From NCBI RefSeq assembly GCF_021462225.1, contig NC_061797.1:38404147-38468146 (forward strand): a DNA stretch of 64,000 nucleotides, in the 5' to 3' direction. Numbering within the stretch: the stretch's first letter is position 1; every line of letters begins with the position of its first letter. The stretch comes from Girardinichthys multiradiatus (taxonomy: Eukaryota; Chordata; Actinopteri; Cyprinodontiformes; Goodeidae). Made by a program: the position numbers and the translations under genes. Shown piece by piece: positions 1 to 11,734 of this stretch. The notes beneath the pieces are model-generated. The model saw nothing but the letters and a program-made list of their open reading frames with translations. It had not been told where the DNA came from and made no database searches.

Positions 1-1867
1 CAGACCTGAATCCAGTTTATAATATGTGGTAAAACTAGAACATTACTTGTTTTTAAAAAGGCTCCATCCAAACTTAAGCTTTATTGCAGAAATGAAGTGG
101 GAACAATTTCCATTTCACACTTTAACACGGCACTGTAAACTCAAGGTGTACTCCACTAAGCCACTACAAATGTTCAAACCAAAACATAAAAGTATGGGAA
201 AACTAAACAGGGTCCATGAATGTAGATATTTTAACATATAAAGTGAAAAATGAAAAAGAAACTAAATCCCTAAAATGCAAAAGACTCTGAAGACTGATGA
301 AGATTCTAAGACAGATTGAGCTGTCTTATTTGACATCTCTTTATTTTACTGTTTCCCACCCCCACTCTGTTCCATCATTACCTGTATTTCTGCTAATGGC
401 TAAAGGTTAATAAATGAAGATTTACCATGAACACAGGCCTGCACATGTCTCTTGTCACACCAGGGTATGTTACCCATAAGCTCCTTGCTACATCTCTATG
501 TCATTAGACAGACGACTATCAGGGTGGTTATGAGGCCAAAGTGCCCTTTTCAGCTCACGCCTCTGCAATTACATTAACTTCAGGCATAACGGATATAAAC
601 TACAGCAATAGGCCTGTGGAAGTCACTAATGGACCAGGTCAAAGCTTCTCCAGTTTAACGGATCTGTCAGAAAAGCACACAAGAGGCAAAAAATATAAGA
701 ACTTAATTTAGTCCTTATGAGACAAGGGTTTTGTTCCCAGAGAAGAAGAAACCCGTAGGGACTAACAGCGAGGAGAAAATTCATAGAAAGGTCAAATGGA
801 AGCCTTTGTGACATTTCTGAGTGGTAAAATAAAGTGCTTTACTTGAGTTTGTGGACAAAATATGCCCCATTGTACAAAGGACTCTAGTTATGAAACAACA
901 AACATTGCTATTGAGGTATGTATGTATTGCTAGAGCTTTTATTATTCTTTAGAAGCAAGTACTTATGATGTCAGGATAAATTGAGACAAATGAGTGAAAA
1001 TCTCTTTCGTCTATGTGCTCTGTCAGTTTTCATGCCTCTCAACTGACAGCTTCCTAGATGAGGCCCTCTTTCCTTGTAAACATAGGATGATAAGGGGGGC
1101 AACCCCTTATAATCTCCTCTGGCTCAAGAGGCCCACTGCACATCATACACATCTTGGAGGGTTCATTTTCATTTGGATTGGAAGCCCAGTTCAGGGATTT
1201 CTTTTGTTGTTTCAGCCAAATGATTTCAGCAGAGACAGGTGCATCATCTGTTTTCATCTGAATAAACACCTTGTGCATGGTGCCTTGTGTTTACTGTCAG
1301 AAACTCTTATGAAATTGGTCCAGTACAATGTTTGTGAACCAGGATTCAATGACAGAAGATCTTAAAAGACACCTTTACTTTTTTATGCTGTTGTAGTTAC
1401 CTGTTCTTATTAATTGTGGCCTAAATAATTGTTTTTTAAATAATTGTAATTTTTTTAAAGTAATCTGATGTCATTGATATCCTAGTTGTCTTTTACAAAT
1501 AAAAAAAGTAATTGGTCAAAACTGCTCCCTTTCTATTCCAACATGTTCATTTTTTTTGTACTCAACTAATGAATAAAGAAACATTTAAAATTTAAACAAT
1601 ATTTGTTAATAAGAAGTTTAAGAAAGCATACAATTACCATTAATTAGGAGCAAGTGTTAAACTAAACATTAAATACTATAACTATTTAACTAAACTAAAA
1701 AGTACATTGTGAAAAATACTCTCTGCTTACATCTATTACAAATGTTGTACAATTAATCATATTTAATACACAGTACAGCTATTATTTCACTAAACACTAT
1801 GCAACCCAAATCTCCCCTTAGTCCTTATCACTTTGTATCAGCCATTTGTTGCATTATAACTGTTTTA
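1..1867. other. Unique AT-rich noncoding stretch
   Basis: No gene or recognisable repeat seen. The most balanced part is about 1040-1340, where both strands happen to stay open (123 codons on plus from 994, 74 codons on minus over 1054-1278). Neither translation resembles a family I know, and no convincing splice signals frame them. From 1380 to 1800 the sequence becomes very AT-rich with short A and T runs. Confidence 0.6.
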
Positions 1868-2045
1868 ATACAATTTGTTGTGGCACTTGTGGCCTTTATT
1901 TTGTAAGTTGACTGACAGAAAAAGGGGCTGAGAGAGAGAGGAAGACATGCAGCAAAGGTCAACAGGCCGGGACTCGAACCTGTGACGACTGCGTCAAAGA
2001 CTGTAGCCTTCATAAATGGGTCGTGCGCTTTACCCTATTGTTATT
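1868..2045 (-). repeat. tRNA-derived SINE, minus strand
   Basis: Read on the minus strand, this has a tRNA-like head followed by a body with the motif TGCATGTCTTCC and an AG-rich stretch. The pol III B box is intact: the reverse complement of 1970-1980 is GGTTCGAGTCC. The A box region near 2030-2045 is degraded. The head-to-body order and the motif following the B box match a common teleost SINE also seen at 40570-40705. It is an immobile relic, not a working tRNA gene. Family assignment is from memory of the consensus pattern. Confidence 0.75.
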
Positions 2046-3586
2046 CAGGTTTGGAACAGATTGAAATTTTTAATGCAGGATACAAAGATAATTCTTCCCT
2101 TTTAAAATTTATGAAAAGACTTACTTTTTATAAAAATCATGCTTTTCTTATAACAGAGCAATACAAAATGTTGTCTAAGTCAAAATCCTCCCATTCTTCC
2201 ATTAACAGCCATTCTGCCTTCCATTTTTATCTCAAGCCTCTTAACCTAAACAGCCTTGGGGCCATTCTCTCTGTGAAAGGCTTATGACCTTTAGATAATG
2301 CTGATGCTAAGCTGCCATTGTAGCTAATACAATTTCATTAGAGTAGCAATGCCAGCAAAGTAAAATCAAGAGAGCTATCCAGTATTCACAGAAATGAATA
2401 AAACATAGAAATCAACACTTTCAAGCTACTTCTGAAGTTCCTCCTTTGCACATTTGTGAGAATTAATGATAACACCTCTGAGCCAGAAACGAATGTAGTA
2501 ACAGAACATAATTGAACTCATATTAAGTATAAGCTGCCATGTTTGACAGACTGTTTTATATCCATGCTGTGCTTATGTAAAAATGCTGTAATGATACCAA
2601 AGTCTCAAAAATGTATAAAATCCTTTGACTGTCTATACCCTAAGGTAGAAATGCAAGTAGGATTTTTTTCTGTTACTAAAATAATACCACATAGCTATAA
2701 TACAGTATGTTTTATTATTTGAACCCTAACTATATTAACTGTAATATTTCTTTAAAGTTATTTTGGTTTTGAGGACCAGATTATGAGAGGCACTTTAATC
2801 AATGATAGCTATTTCATGTGTTAATGAAATGTTACAGAGACATCAGCTGTTTTTAAAAACTATTTTGATATTTGTATTTATTGCATCTTTGTGATGTAAC
2901 TTTGACATTATAACAAGCTGGTGTTAGCGCTAGAACCAGTTTGATTATCTCCCCTAGTTGTTAATGTTACTAACAGACCTACTAGCTCTGGCTAGTTGAA
3001 AACATTTTGTCGAAAACAGTGTTACACTAAGACCAGTCATGGCTGTAGCTTCACCAGTATCCAACCTTGACTGCCTGTGTTACTTGCTACCAGAAAGATG
3101 TCTAAAGAGCATGCTGATGATCTTATTTTATGCAATGGAAAGGTTTAGTGGCAAAACAGTTTTTTCAGTTAGCTGACAGTGTTCAGCTACAGGAGTGCAC
3201 AAAATGTCCTTGCAGCTTTATTTTCTTTACAACCAGAGCAAATTTATTTTAATAGGATTTTGTCTGATATACTAATAAGAGGAGAGCATATGTATGGAGG
3301 CACGGCTTTTAAATTTTGTTTTTCAACTAAATATTTGAAAGGTTTGATATAGTTACAGTGTTTCGGCATCACTAATTCTTGTCACCACAAGTGGTGCATG
3401 TACCATACTTTGAGATCCACAGATTGAAACCATTTCATTGCAACTATGGCTGTATGTTTAGTACATTATGGTGGATAGTGCACTTCTACCCCAGTCTCAA
3501 ATTAGACTCTTACAAACCTTATACCAGGATAGTACTGTATTCAAAACATCCAAACCATCTAAGGAGATAGTTATCTACTCCTCCAA
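2046..3586. other. Unique noncoding stretch
   Basis: AT-rich single-copy-looking sequence with no gene seen. A 63-codon open frame at 3379-3570 ends just before the LINE remnant and has no recognisable content. Confidence 0.55.
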
Positions 3587-4572
3587 CTGTTGTTGGACCT
3601 ATTCTTAAAAAACCCAGCTTGGACTTATCTTAGCCAAAATATTTCAGTTCAGGGACATTTTTAAATTACCCTTTACTTAAATAACCTTAGGAAATTGTGT
3701 GCTCAGCATTCTGGAACAACAAAAAATCTTTAATAAGCACCAGTCTGCTTTTTGTAAAATGCATTCAACAGAAACTTCCTTGCTTACAGTATCCAGTGAT
3801 ATCATGATCACTAAACCTTTCAGTGCCCTTTAGACCATCAACCACACCATTATTTACCAGACTTCATAGTTTGCTGGTGATTTCTAGATTGCCTTCAAGT
3901 GGTATAGCTCTTACCTCTCAAACTTTTCAAGCTTCAGTGTCCATGTGAATCACATCATGTCAAATTGTACTGATCTAGCCCTTGGGTACCCCAAGGCTCT
4001 GTTTTCTACCCTCTTTAGTTTTTGTTTTTTTTAAGGGCGTTTTGTTGAAACGCTCTTAAAAATTTTATGATAAATTTTACTTTCAGGCAGACGACATGCA
4101 GGTGTCCTGCTCCTTCAATAATTTGAAATTATTGGAATTACCTGAGAGCCTAACAGAAATCACAAATTGGTTAAAAAATTACTTCCTTAAACTGAATTCT
4201 AAGAAAACAGTGTTTGATTATTGCCCTGCAGAGGATGATGCCTCTGATCAGGCAATAGGCTGCACATTTTAAAGCCAAATTTAAATAATTTAGATCTTGT
4301 CTTCTACCAATAAATATCTCTTGAAGATAGCTCAAAATAACTATTTTGACTATTGTAAAGCATTTTTTCACACGCATCAACAAAAAGCTCTTGATCACCC
4401 TCAGTTGGTCCAAAACGTTGCAGCAAATCTCTGAACTGCAGCAAATGTAAGAGCTCACATAAGTACTGTTTCAAAGTTTTGCACCAAAAACCAGATACCG
4501 CGTATAATTCAAGACGTTCGCTTTTTCCAGACTGTTGCACCTCAATTGTGGAACAATCCTCTGAGGCCTTCA
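3587..4572 (+). pseudogene. LINE (L2/CR1/Rex1-type) reverse transcriptase fossil
   Basis: Remnant of ORF2 of a non-LTR retrotransposon, broken by many stops and frameshifts. Pieces in order on plus: TVVGPILKKPSLD at the start (family pattern RPLLKKPSLD), a weak match to the palm-domain block before VPQGS, VPQGSV at about 3985, the catalytic block as QADDMQ near 4088 (family YADDTQ, so the tyrosine is lost), NYFLKLNSKKT near 4180, and the carboxy-terminal TVAPQLWNNPL near 4530. The order and spacing fit the L2/CR1-like clade. The promoter-side half is missing, as is usual for 5'-truncated LINE copies. It abuts a Tc1 fragment directly. It is not functional. Confidence 0.82.
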
Positions 4573-4607
4573 CAATTGCATCAATTTAGTAATTTGGTTA
4601 CTTCATA

Positions 4608-4832
4608 AGCTAAGTTGTTGAACTGGATTTTATTCAGAGATATCAGATTAAAAAGCCAAATACATTCCACACTTTTCAGATTCTTCTTTCCTTCCACTTT
4701 ACAAATATGCACTACTTTGTGGTAGTCCAGTCTATCACATTTGCAATAAAATATATTGAAATTTGCTGTTGTAACGTGACAAAATGTGGAAAGCCTAAAT
4801 GGCGTGAATACGTTTGCAAGCCATTGTAGACC
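4608..4832 (-). mobile_element. Tc1-like transposon end fragment
   Basis: This matches the terminal part of a Tc1/mariner element of teleost type. It carries the subterminal stretch CACACTTTTCAG, then CTTCCACTTTACAAATATGC, then the inverted-repeat block TTGTAACGTGACAAAATGTGG and the end GCAAGCCATTGTA (family pattern GCAAGGCACTGTA). Only this end survives. The transposase would have been on the minus strand to the left, but that space is occupied by the LINE fossil. It is the same family as 11735-14240, 44655-45405 and 46060-47145. Confidence 0.85.
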
Positions 4833-6194
4833 CATTTGCCTATCCTCAAATAAAACTAATGCTTAGAATAGGCTGTTATTTTTACTAGAAAACATAACAT
4901 TCAATGCACAGTGGCTTAACCAAAGAATATAGCTCTGCTAAGAAATTACTTTCTTCTTAATTTCTATCTTCATTACGGCTCACTTTTCCATCAGGGCACT
5001 GAAGAAAAATGTTCTGTGGCATATGGTGTTTGCTGGCACTGTTCAGGTAAACACACCGAGGATTTATAGATTTTCAGTGGCAAACTTTTTTATCAAAATG
5101 GGTGCATTTTATAACTGCTATCTGTTGGCAGATGGCTCTGGCCTGCATTCACTCATTTTTAAATACAGTACCCAAGCAGCCGCCTACCGACAGACGCCGG
5201 TGTTCAGTGGGAGTCCTAATAATTTAGTACAAGGCATAAAAGATACCAACACACAGTGAAAGCAGAGGGACAAACAGGTGGTTTTGAAGAAAATGCTCTC
5301 TTACAGTGCATAAGCATCTGCAGCTTGAGTAACAGTAAAAACAGCACTGTGAGTACAATTAGCTCCTTAAGAGGAAAATAACTGAAAGAAAGTTTATCCA
5401 ACCAATTCATGATTTTTCAACTCAGATTATTTTAATAATCTGAGTTGAAAAATAATAAAACTAATAAGTCATAGAATCCTTTAAATGTTGATTTCCCTAG
5501 ATATTTTGTCTCTTGGAACTATTTAAAAAATAGGTAAGAAGTTGGGCCTTGTGTTGATTGCTGTACTACAAATTCACACAAAGTATAAAAATACATCATC
5601 ATGTGTTCATTTATAAATTACACCAAAATTTCAGCATCAGCGCATAGAAGCTGCAGTTTAAACAACGAAGCAATGTCTTTATTCTTCTTCGTATCTGTAA
5701 AAGTATGAAAAGAGGAAACGCGGGGGACTGTGATGTGTAGGGATTCAGAGGAAAGTTTGGCAGCTTTTCCTTTGTGACAAAGAAAAATAAATATAAGAAA
5801 GCAAAAGGAGCTTCTCCCCAACCCGAGGAGACCCAGTAAAGGTTGCATCAATCATATTTCTTTCCATCCCCAGATTACTATGATATATGTACTGCAGAAA
5901 GTCCTATTTCTCTCTCAAAGCACCACAGAATTTTATTTTGTTTCTTTTTACCCACTCAGCACTTTCTACTTATGTGGATAATCATTATGTTCTGCGTCTT
6001 GATTGAATATTTTGCATTTTGTCTGCCCAATATAAACTCATCTTTTAGTGTCTTGCAAGAGGAAAGACTAAAGCAATAAAAAGGTCTTTTGTGTGTAGCT
6101 TATTGCATAATCCTGCACAATAGGTAGACTCCCTTACGTTTGTCTGGTGCTAACAAGCCATAATAGGGCTGAGTTACTGCTGAATTTAGAGAAA
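4833..6194. other. Unique noncoding stretch with a palindrome
   Basis: No gene seen. Contains the perfect inverted repeat at 5412-5453 (separate entry). A pyrimidine tract ending in CAG near 5873 resembles a splice acceptor, but the frame after it encodes nothing recognisable. Confidence 0.55.
5412..5453. repeat. Perfect 20-bp inverted repeat, 2-bp spacer
   Basis: The left arm is 5412-5431 and the right arm is 5434-5453. All 20 positions pair, and the two spacer bases are TT. The arm core is CAACTCAGATTATT and its complement. It could form a long hairpin in RNA or a cruciform in DNA. Neither end is a transposon terminus I recognise. A flawless palindrome surrounded by decayed sequence suggests recent origin or an inverted duplication event. 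Confidence 0.95.
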
Positions 6195-6359
6195 TGGAGG
6201 AACATCAAATAAAAGAACTATCTCTTTATTTGACTGCACTATTCAATGGTTAGGATTAATTGGATTGTATGAACCTGACTTTTGTGAAGTGCCTTGAGAC
6301 AACATGTGTTGTGAATTGGCGCTATATAAATAAACTGAATTAAATTGAATTGAATTGAT
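6195..6359 (+). mobile_element. LINE 3' end with GAATT tail
   Basis: This is the 3' end of a non-LTR retrotransposon. It runs from GACTGCACTATTCAATGG through GTGCCTTGAGACAACATG and GCGCTATATAAATAAA to short GAATT repeats (6334-6359). It is collinear with the last 250 bases of the longer copy ending at 32219. The copy is strongly 5'-truncated, and no reverse transcriptase is attached. Confidence 0.85.
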
Positions 6360-9300
6360 TTCTTACTACTTCTTACTTTACTCTAATACTAAAGAACCTG
6401 TTGGAGCAACCTACTATGATAAGGTTCATGGTCTCTGTTTAAAAAATGAGAATATGATTTTAAACACAATTGCAAAAAATATCAGGCAGATCTCATTGAC
6501 TGCAAGAAAGGTTGAGTCCAATCTTGAACAACATTATCATACCCTATTTTGTCTTTTTGTTTGTCCTTTGTCATTACTAAATGTGTACCAACATCAATGG
6601 ATTGCATTATTAAGAACATAAAAAGATGGAACTTAAGTGTTTACACCTCAAGTCTATAAGTGAAGTCTGAACTCTTTGTTTTTGTGACTTAAATGTAACT
6701 TGGGGCTAAATCGCAGACTTGACTAACCATCTCTGCTATGTTGTGACATAAGCATCCAGAACCAAGCTTGTTTTTGAACCAAGAAAGTGCCTGAAATCCT
6801 CTCTGACTACAACATTCAACACAGTTGTATGGATATAATATTAAAAGAGAAAAACACTTAAATACCACAGATACATACAAATAATAGAGAAAGGGATAAA
6901 ACAAATTCCTTCAATTAGACTTAAACAACTTATCTCTATTCAAAGAAACATCTAGTCAAACAATCAATAAAGGCAATTGTTGGCCTACAATGCTTAAGGT
7001 TTGACTAGATTTAGGTTTGTCCTACATAAAACACATGTAAAACTATCAGCTGTAGTGTGAGTTCAGGCTTATTAGAGACACTGCAGATGACACCCTGTCA
7101 AATACGATGATGATGTTAGGTTCGGTATCAGTGGTGTTGATTTTGGAAGCACAGGTTTTAAACTCAACTAGTGAAGTGGGGAAATTAGGTCAACAGCACT
7201 TCTGCTTCCCTGAATCTGTTTTCGAGTCACAGCTCTAGGTTAATGTAAAGTGAATATGGGTTTTACAGCATGCTTGACAAAATACCTATCTGTAGTATTA
7301 AACTCACATGGTGTGGAAGAGCAAGCAATCAATTACAGGCTAAATAAATTGGATGGCAGAAAAGGAAAGGATGGACAGCTGAAGACATATTTATCAGGGT
7401 GCAATCACTGCCAAGGAATTTTTCAGCTCCGCTTCAGCTGAGTGACAGATATAGAGTGCTGTCTCTTTAACAGCTTCCCTGGGAGACAGGTTTTAGGGAA
7501 ATGGGACCACGCTGTACCTTTTAGCTATTTGGGGAGGAGACTTGTGTCTCAGAGCTGCAGGGCAGGTAATAAAGAATTCATCTTTTACCTGAAATAATAA
7601 AATGAAAGAGGTTGAATTATACATCTAATCCCACTGCATGCATTCCTAACTAACTCCAAACTGGCAGTGTAAAGCTCACAAATCCAAGAAAATGAGCTCT
7701 TACTGAGAATGTATACCTCATGTCATATTAATTACCACAGAGGCACATGCACTCAAAGTGATAAAAAGAGTACAAAGTCATACTTTTCAGCTTGGAGCCT
7801 GATTCTCTGTCTTACACGAGGATATTAGCTTCCCCTCTGACCAAACAATGCAGCTCCTCAGGCTGTCCTCCTTCATGCAAACACGATAAGGAGAGCAGCC
7901 TCTGTCAAACATGTTTGGTTTTTTTCTGGCTCATAGTGCTGCCTCCCAATGAATCACCCAAATGTTTATTTAAAGAGATTAATTCCTCTTACAGTGTATT
8001 ATTCATCAGGTTTTTAAGGACATCCTGACTTATAATATGGCTTGTCATTTTCTCCAGCTGACTGAAGCAGGGCTAAATTGTCCTGAATAATTTAGGGGGA
8101 TGGTAAATAAAGCAGGAGATGAGGATGCAGTTCGCCTGGATGGAACCCACTGAAAGGACTCTTAGGTCTCCAGGTGTAGTAGCTGTTCCCTGTTCAAAAG
8201 CAGGGATGCAAGAGAGAGGCACACATTATTTAAGCTTGGTAGAGCTGGGCCTGCATCCAGCATTGAGGAGCTATACGGCAGGAGAGAGTGAGGAGGGAGG
8301 AGCGCCTTGCAGCTCACAGTTGATCCTGGATTGGGAAACAAACAGTACGAGAGAACAGAAGGCAGGACCTTGGAGGAGGGAGAATCTCAGAGGGCTGGAC
8401 AGCACGCTATCAAAGCAGAGAATGTGCCAGTGCAATGAACATTTGAGCCAAAAACAAAAAATGTCAGCGTTCTTTAATGTTGTCTAGGACAGTGTTTTGA
8501 GATTATTCATAAAAATCACGCAGTTTTGTCTTAGCATTTACAGAATCTGACATAAATTGCACATTACCACATTAAGTTAAAACCAGATAAAAAAAATAAA
8601 AAATAATTTTTATATGTCATGGCTGAATCTAATTGTATTTTGCAGCATTTTGGGGAAAAATGTTAGCTGAAAACGTTTCAGCAACCAGTCATGGTGTATC
8701 TCAGAATGGCATTTGCTCATTAAGCCTTAATTGACTTGTTAGGACTAAATTGCCATTACAAATTGAAAACTGATGACAGTTACAAAGAAGAATAATGTTT
8801 ATATCAAAGCCTTTAGTAAACCTCAATAGCAAGGGGACACTTTAATATGCTCAGGGATCTGAAGAATAACTGTTGCCACAGAGATTAAAAGATTTCAAAG
8901 TGCCTTTAAATTCAGTTTTCCTTGTTCAAAATGTAATTAAGAAACAGCAGTCAAAGGCAAACCTCAATAATATAAAACATACAACATCCCTGCAACTGTG
9001 TTGCTATTTAAGCATTTAATACAAATTGACTGTGTTTCAAAATATGTCTTCAGTTTGCATCAAAATAAAAACATTATTCTACCTTTCTCTGGAATATCCT
9101 CATCATGACATGATTAGTACATATCAAGAGTTAACCTTAAGCTATAACATAGGTGATTTGGAAAATTGCACTGATTATTGAACATTAGTAGTACATAGTG
9201 GGAAAACAAAAGAGTCGCTCTGTAAAGTATCAAAGAAAAACCATTGAGCCAAAAGCATTTCAGAAACTGCTACTGAGGACAAATTATGTCAAAAATAAAA

Positions 9301-9632
9301 TTAGGAAATCCACCTCAATATGCACCACTTACTACTGAAAGCTAACTAAGAGGACGTTTTATAAATCAGTAAAAATAAATGAATTGTATAGTGTCCGCTC
9401 AAACTTTCCAATCTTCTGATACCTTATAGCATTTTGCTCAGGCTCAATCCTCAGGCTATTGTACTCTGTAATAATAAAAAGTACCTTAAAACTGACAAGT
9501 ACAAAAACAGCAAAAACTGCAGCAGGCCTTGAGTTGGGATCAGAGAGGTTTTGGGTGTGTCTCGGCTGCTCTCTGGGTTGGCTCTATATAAATTTTAATC
9601 GATCTGAGAATGTAGGACACCGTGTATTCGGG
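6360..9632. other. Unique noncoding stretch, about 3.3 kb
   Basis: No gene seen. The part at 7200-7560 is more GC-balanced than its surroundings. An open frame of 122 codons at 8119-8487 on plus has no known motif, signal or hydrophobic segment and lies in GA-rich sequence, so I do not call it a gene. The stretch stops at the CGGG that duplicates the far side of the LTR. Confidence 0.55.
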
Positions 9633-11045
9633 TGTTGGACCACTTGTTTGCTGAATATTGGACTATTTGCACGTTGCTGGACGCCACCAGGCCTCCTGGC
9701 GTTTTCGGCCATTTTGTATCCAGGACATTGCGACTGATATGACGGGACGTCCCAAGTCTGACATCACAAGACGCTATATAGGGAGACCTCCATTTTGAAC
9801 ACTCGCCTTCAGCTGGAGACCGGGTCCGGTTACCAACATCTGAAGCATCACCTGGAGAAGAGTTCCGAGTGGATCTCATTTATTATCTCTCATTGGCCAA
9901 CGAACAATTCATAACTGAGGTTTCTGGACTAAGAAGGCCAGAAATTTCACTTTGCCGATCGAAGACATGAGCATAACTAAAAACACGGAGTTTCGAGGAG
10001 ACGAACTGCCACCGTGTTTTATCCTAGTCGACTTTGATAGTCACATCATATTTTTCTCTTTCGCCAAAGAGGCCAGAGGACGAAGATTGACCGCTTTTCC
10101 TGAAGTTAACTGTGGAAGCACAGTAACTTCCAACTTTCCCCTTCCTCTCTCAACCCCGCTCAGAAGAAAGCCGACAACAAGTAATACCCATCCTTTATTT
10201 TTATTCCTTTCTTAGAAAGCCTGGGCAGGGTAGGAGGTTTTAGTGCGATGAGATTCGCTATTTAATCTAATGTTTTCTGAATGATATGTGCATGTAACCT
10301 TGTTATTGAAATTTTGATATGTCGTGCTGGACGTCGGGAAGCCGCTGCGCTCCCCATCTTTGTGTGTGTTTTGCGGGGTTATTGAACACCTGAGAGTAAG
10401 CGCAGGTGCACTGTGAGACTGGACTGTTAAAATAACCTCATGGTGAAATACACCATTTTCTTTGTCTTCAACCTTAATGCTGTTTTATGACTGAGTATAA
10501 CTGAGTTACAGTGGAACTGCGCCCCAACATCCTCACCACCCTTTCATCATATTATCAATTTTGCCATAACTGCTGGTTTGATCCCATACACACCCACTGC
10601 TGTTTCGCTATATTTTTGTTCAGTTAGATATTTTACCCCTTTTGTGTAGAACTTTGCATGTTTGAGTAGGTGAAGATTATTAAATCAGAAGAACGGATTG
10701 TATCAGGCAGTCATTTAATAAATATTCACGTAGATAAAGAGAAGGCGTTTCTGGGTTATTTTGTGCAAGAGTGATTCGTCAGTCAAGATAAGGTTAAAAG
10801 TTCCACACGTTTCGGCAGAAACGGTCGATTAAACAGTGACATCTCCGGTAATAGTTATTAATTATTACTGAGTATTTAACGGTTGTAATTATCAAAAGCG
10901 TTGAGCCACAATTACAACACCAGAAGACATCTCTGGTCTCGATTCATAAATGAGGATTTTGGTTAAGAAATTAATTTTGTCAAATTATTATTTTTAATTA
11001 TAATTATTGATAATGTTTAATTAATCAATAATCATAAGTCTAACA
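9633..11045 (+). mobile_element. Solo LTR, family A, plus orientation
   Basis: A 1413-bp long terminal repeat. It begins TGTTGGACC and ends TCTAACA, giving the TG...CA ends and a short imperfect terminal inverted repeat (TGTTGGA against TGTTAGA). The 4 bases CGGG stand on both sides (9629-9632 and 11046-11049), as a target-site duplication should. A TATA-like CGCTATATAGGGAG lies at about 9772, and AATAAA occurs at about 10718. No gag, pol or env remains, so this is the scar left by recombination between two LTRs. The second half is homologous to the reverse strand of 33379-34541. Whether it came from an endogenous retrovirus or a Ty3/Gypsy element cannot be told from the LTR alone. Confidence 0.85.
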
Positions 11046-11734
11046 CGGGTGTGGAATTTCTTACGTAAAATTTTAAAATGGCTAAGGATCAAAATAATTT
11101 AAAGTGACAATTAGTTAGAAAATTTGTGCAGCTCTATCATCAAAATTTAGATGGGCTGTACTTACCTTTTATTAACTCAGCATCCAACTTTGATTTGAAT
11201 CTTAAAAACCGGAATGACAAACCTGAGACCTCTGACCTCCTCAATAACAGTGTGGACTTTTTTGTTTATATGGGAAATAAAATGAAAATGCTCTACCCAG
11301 CAGCCTGACTTTTCTGTCTTTTTTTAAAATCATTACAACTTTAGACGTATTTAGTAGAGACCACAGGACTTTATTCGAAGGAAAAATAAAATCCAGTAGA
11401 AAAATCTGAGCCATCATCAGGTCCTCATAGTTTGTTGAATTCAGGTTTTTTTTTACACTGAACATTCATGCGTTGCAGGCTCTGAAAAATTCATCAGTCA
11501 ATATAATGGGCCTATAGAGTTGAAAGTATGAACATGGCATGAAGCAACCTCACATTTGCAGAGCTTTGAGTGTTGCTAGAACCGTTACTAATAGGCTACA
11601 TATTTCTTCATTCCAACATCATATTGTGCTCGTTTGAAATATGCACCAATTCGCTTATACTGGTAGTTCTGTAATGCTGTGAAACTTTAAATACAGTATC
11701 TTAAAAATGTATGAATGCTCTTAAACTTTTTTGC
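11046..11734. other. Unique noncoding stretch
   Basis: AT-rich sequence between the LTR and the Tc1 copy. Nothing coding or repetitive recognised. Confidence 0.55.

Noticed and set aside
4171..4573. 95- and 89-codon open frames on minus
   Set aside because: They are antisense shadows of the LINE reverse transcriptase fossil, which reads on plus.
8119..8487. 122-codon open frame on plus
   Set aside because: No known motif, no splice context, GA-rich composition; not supported as a gene.
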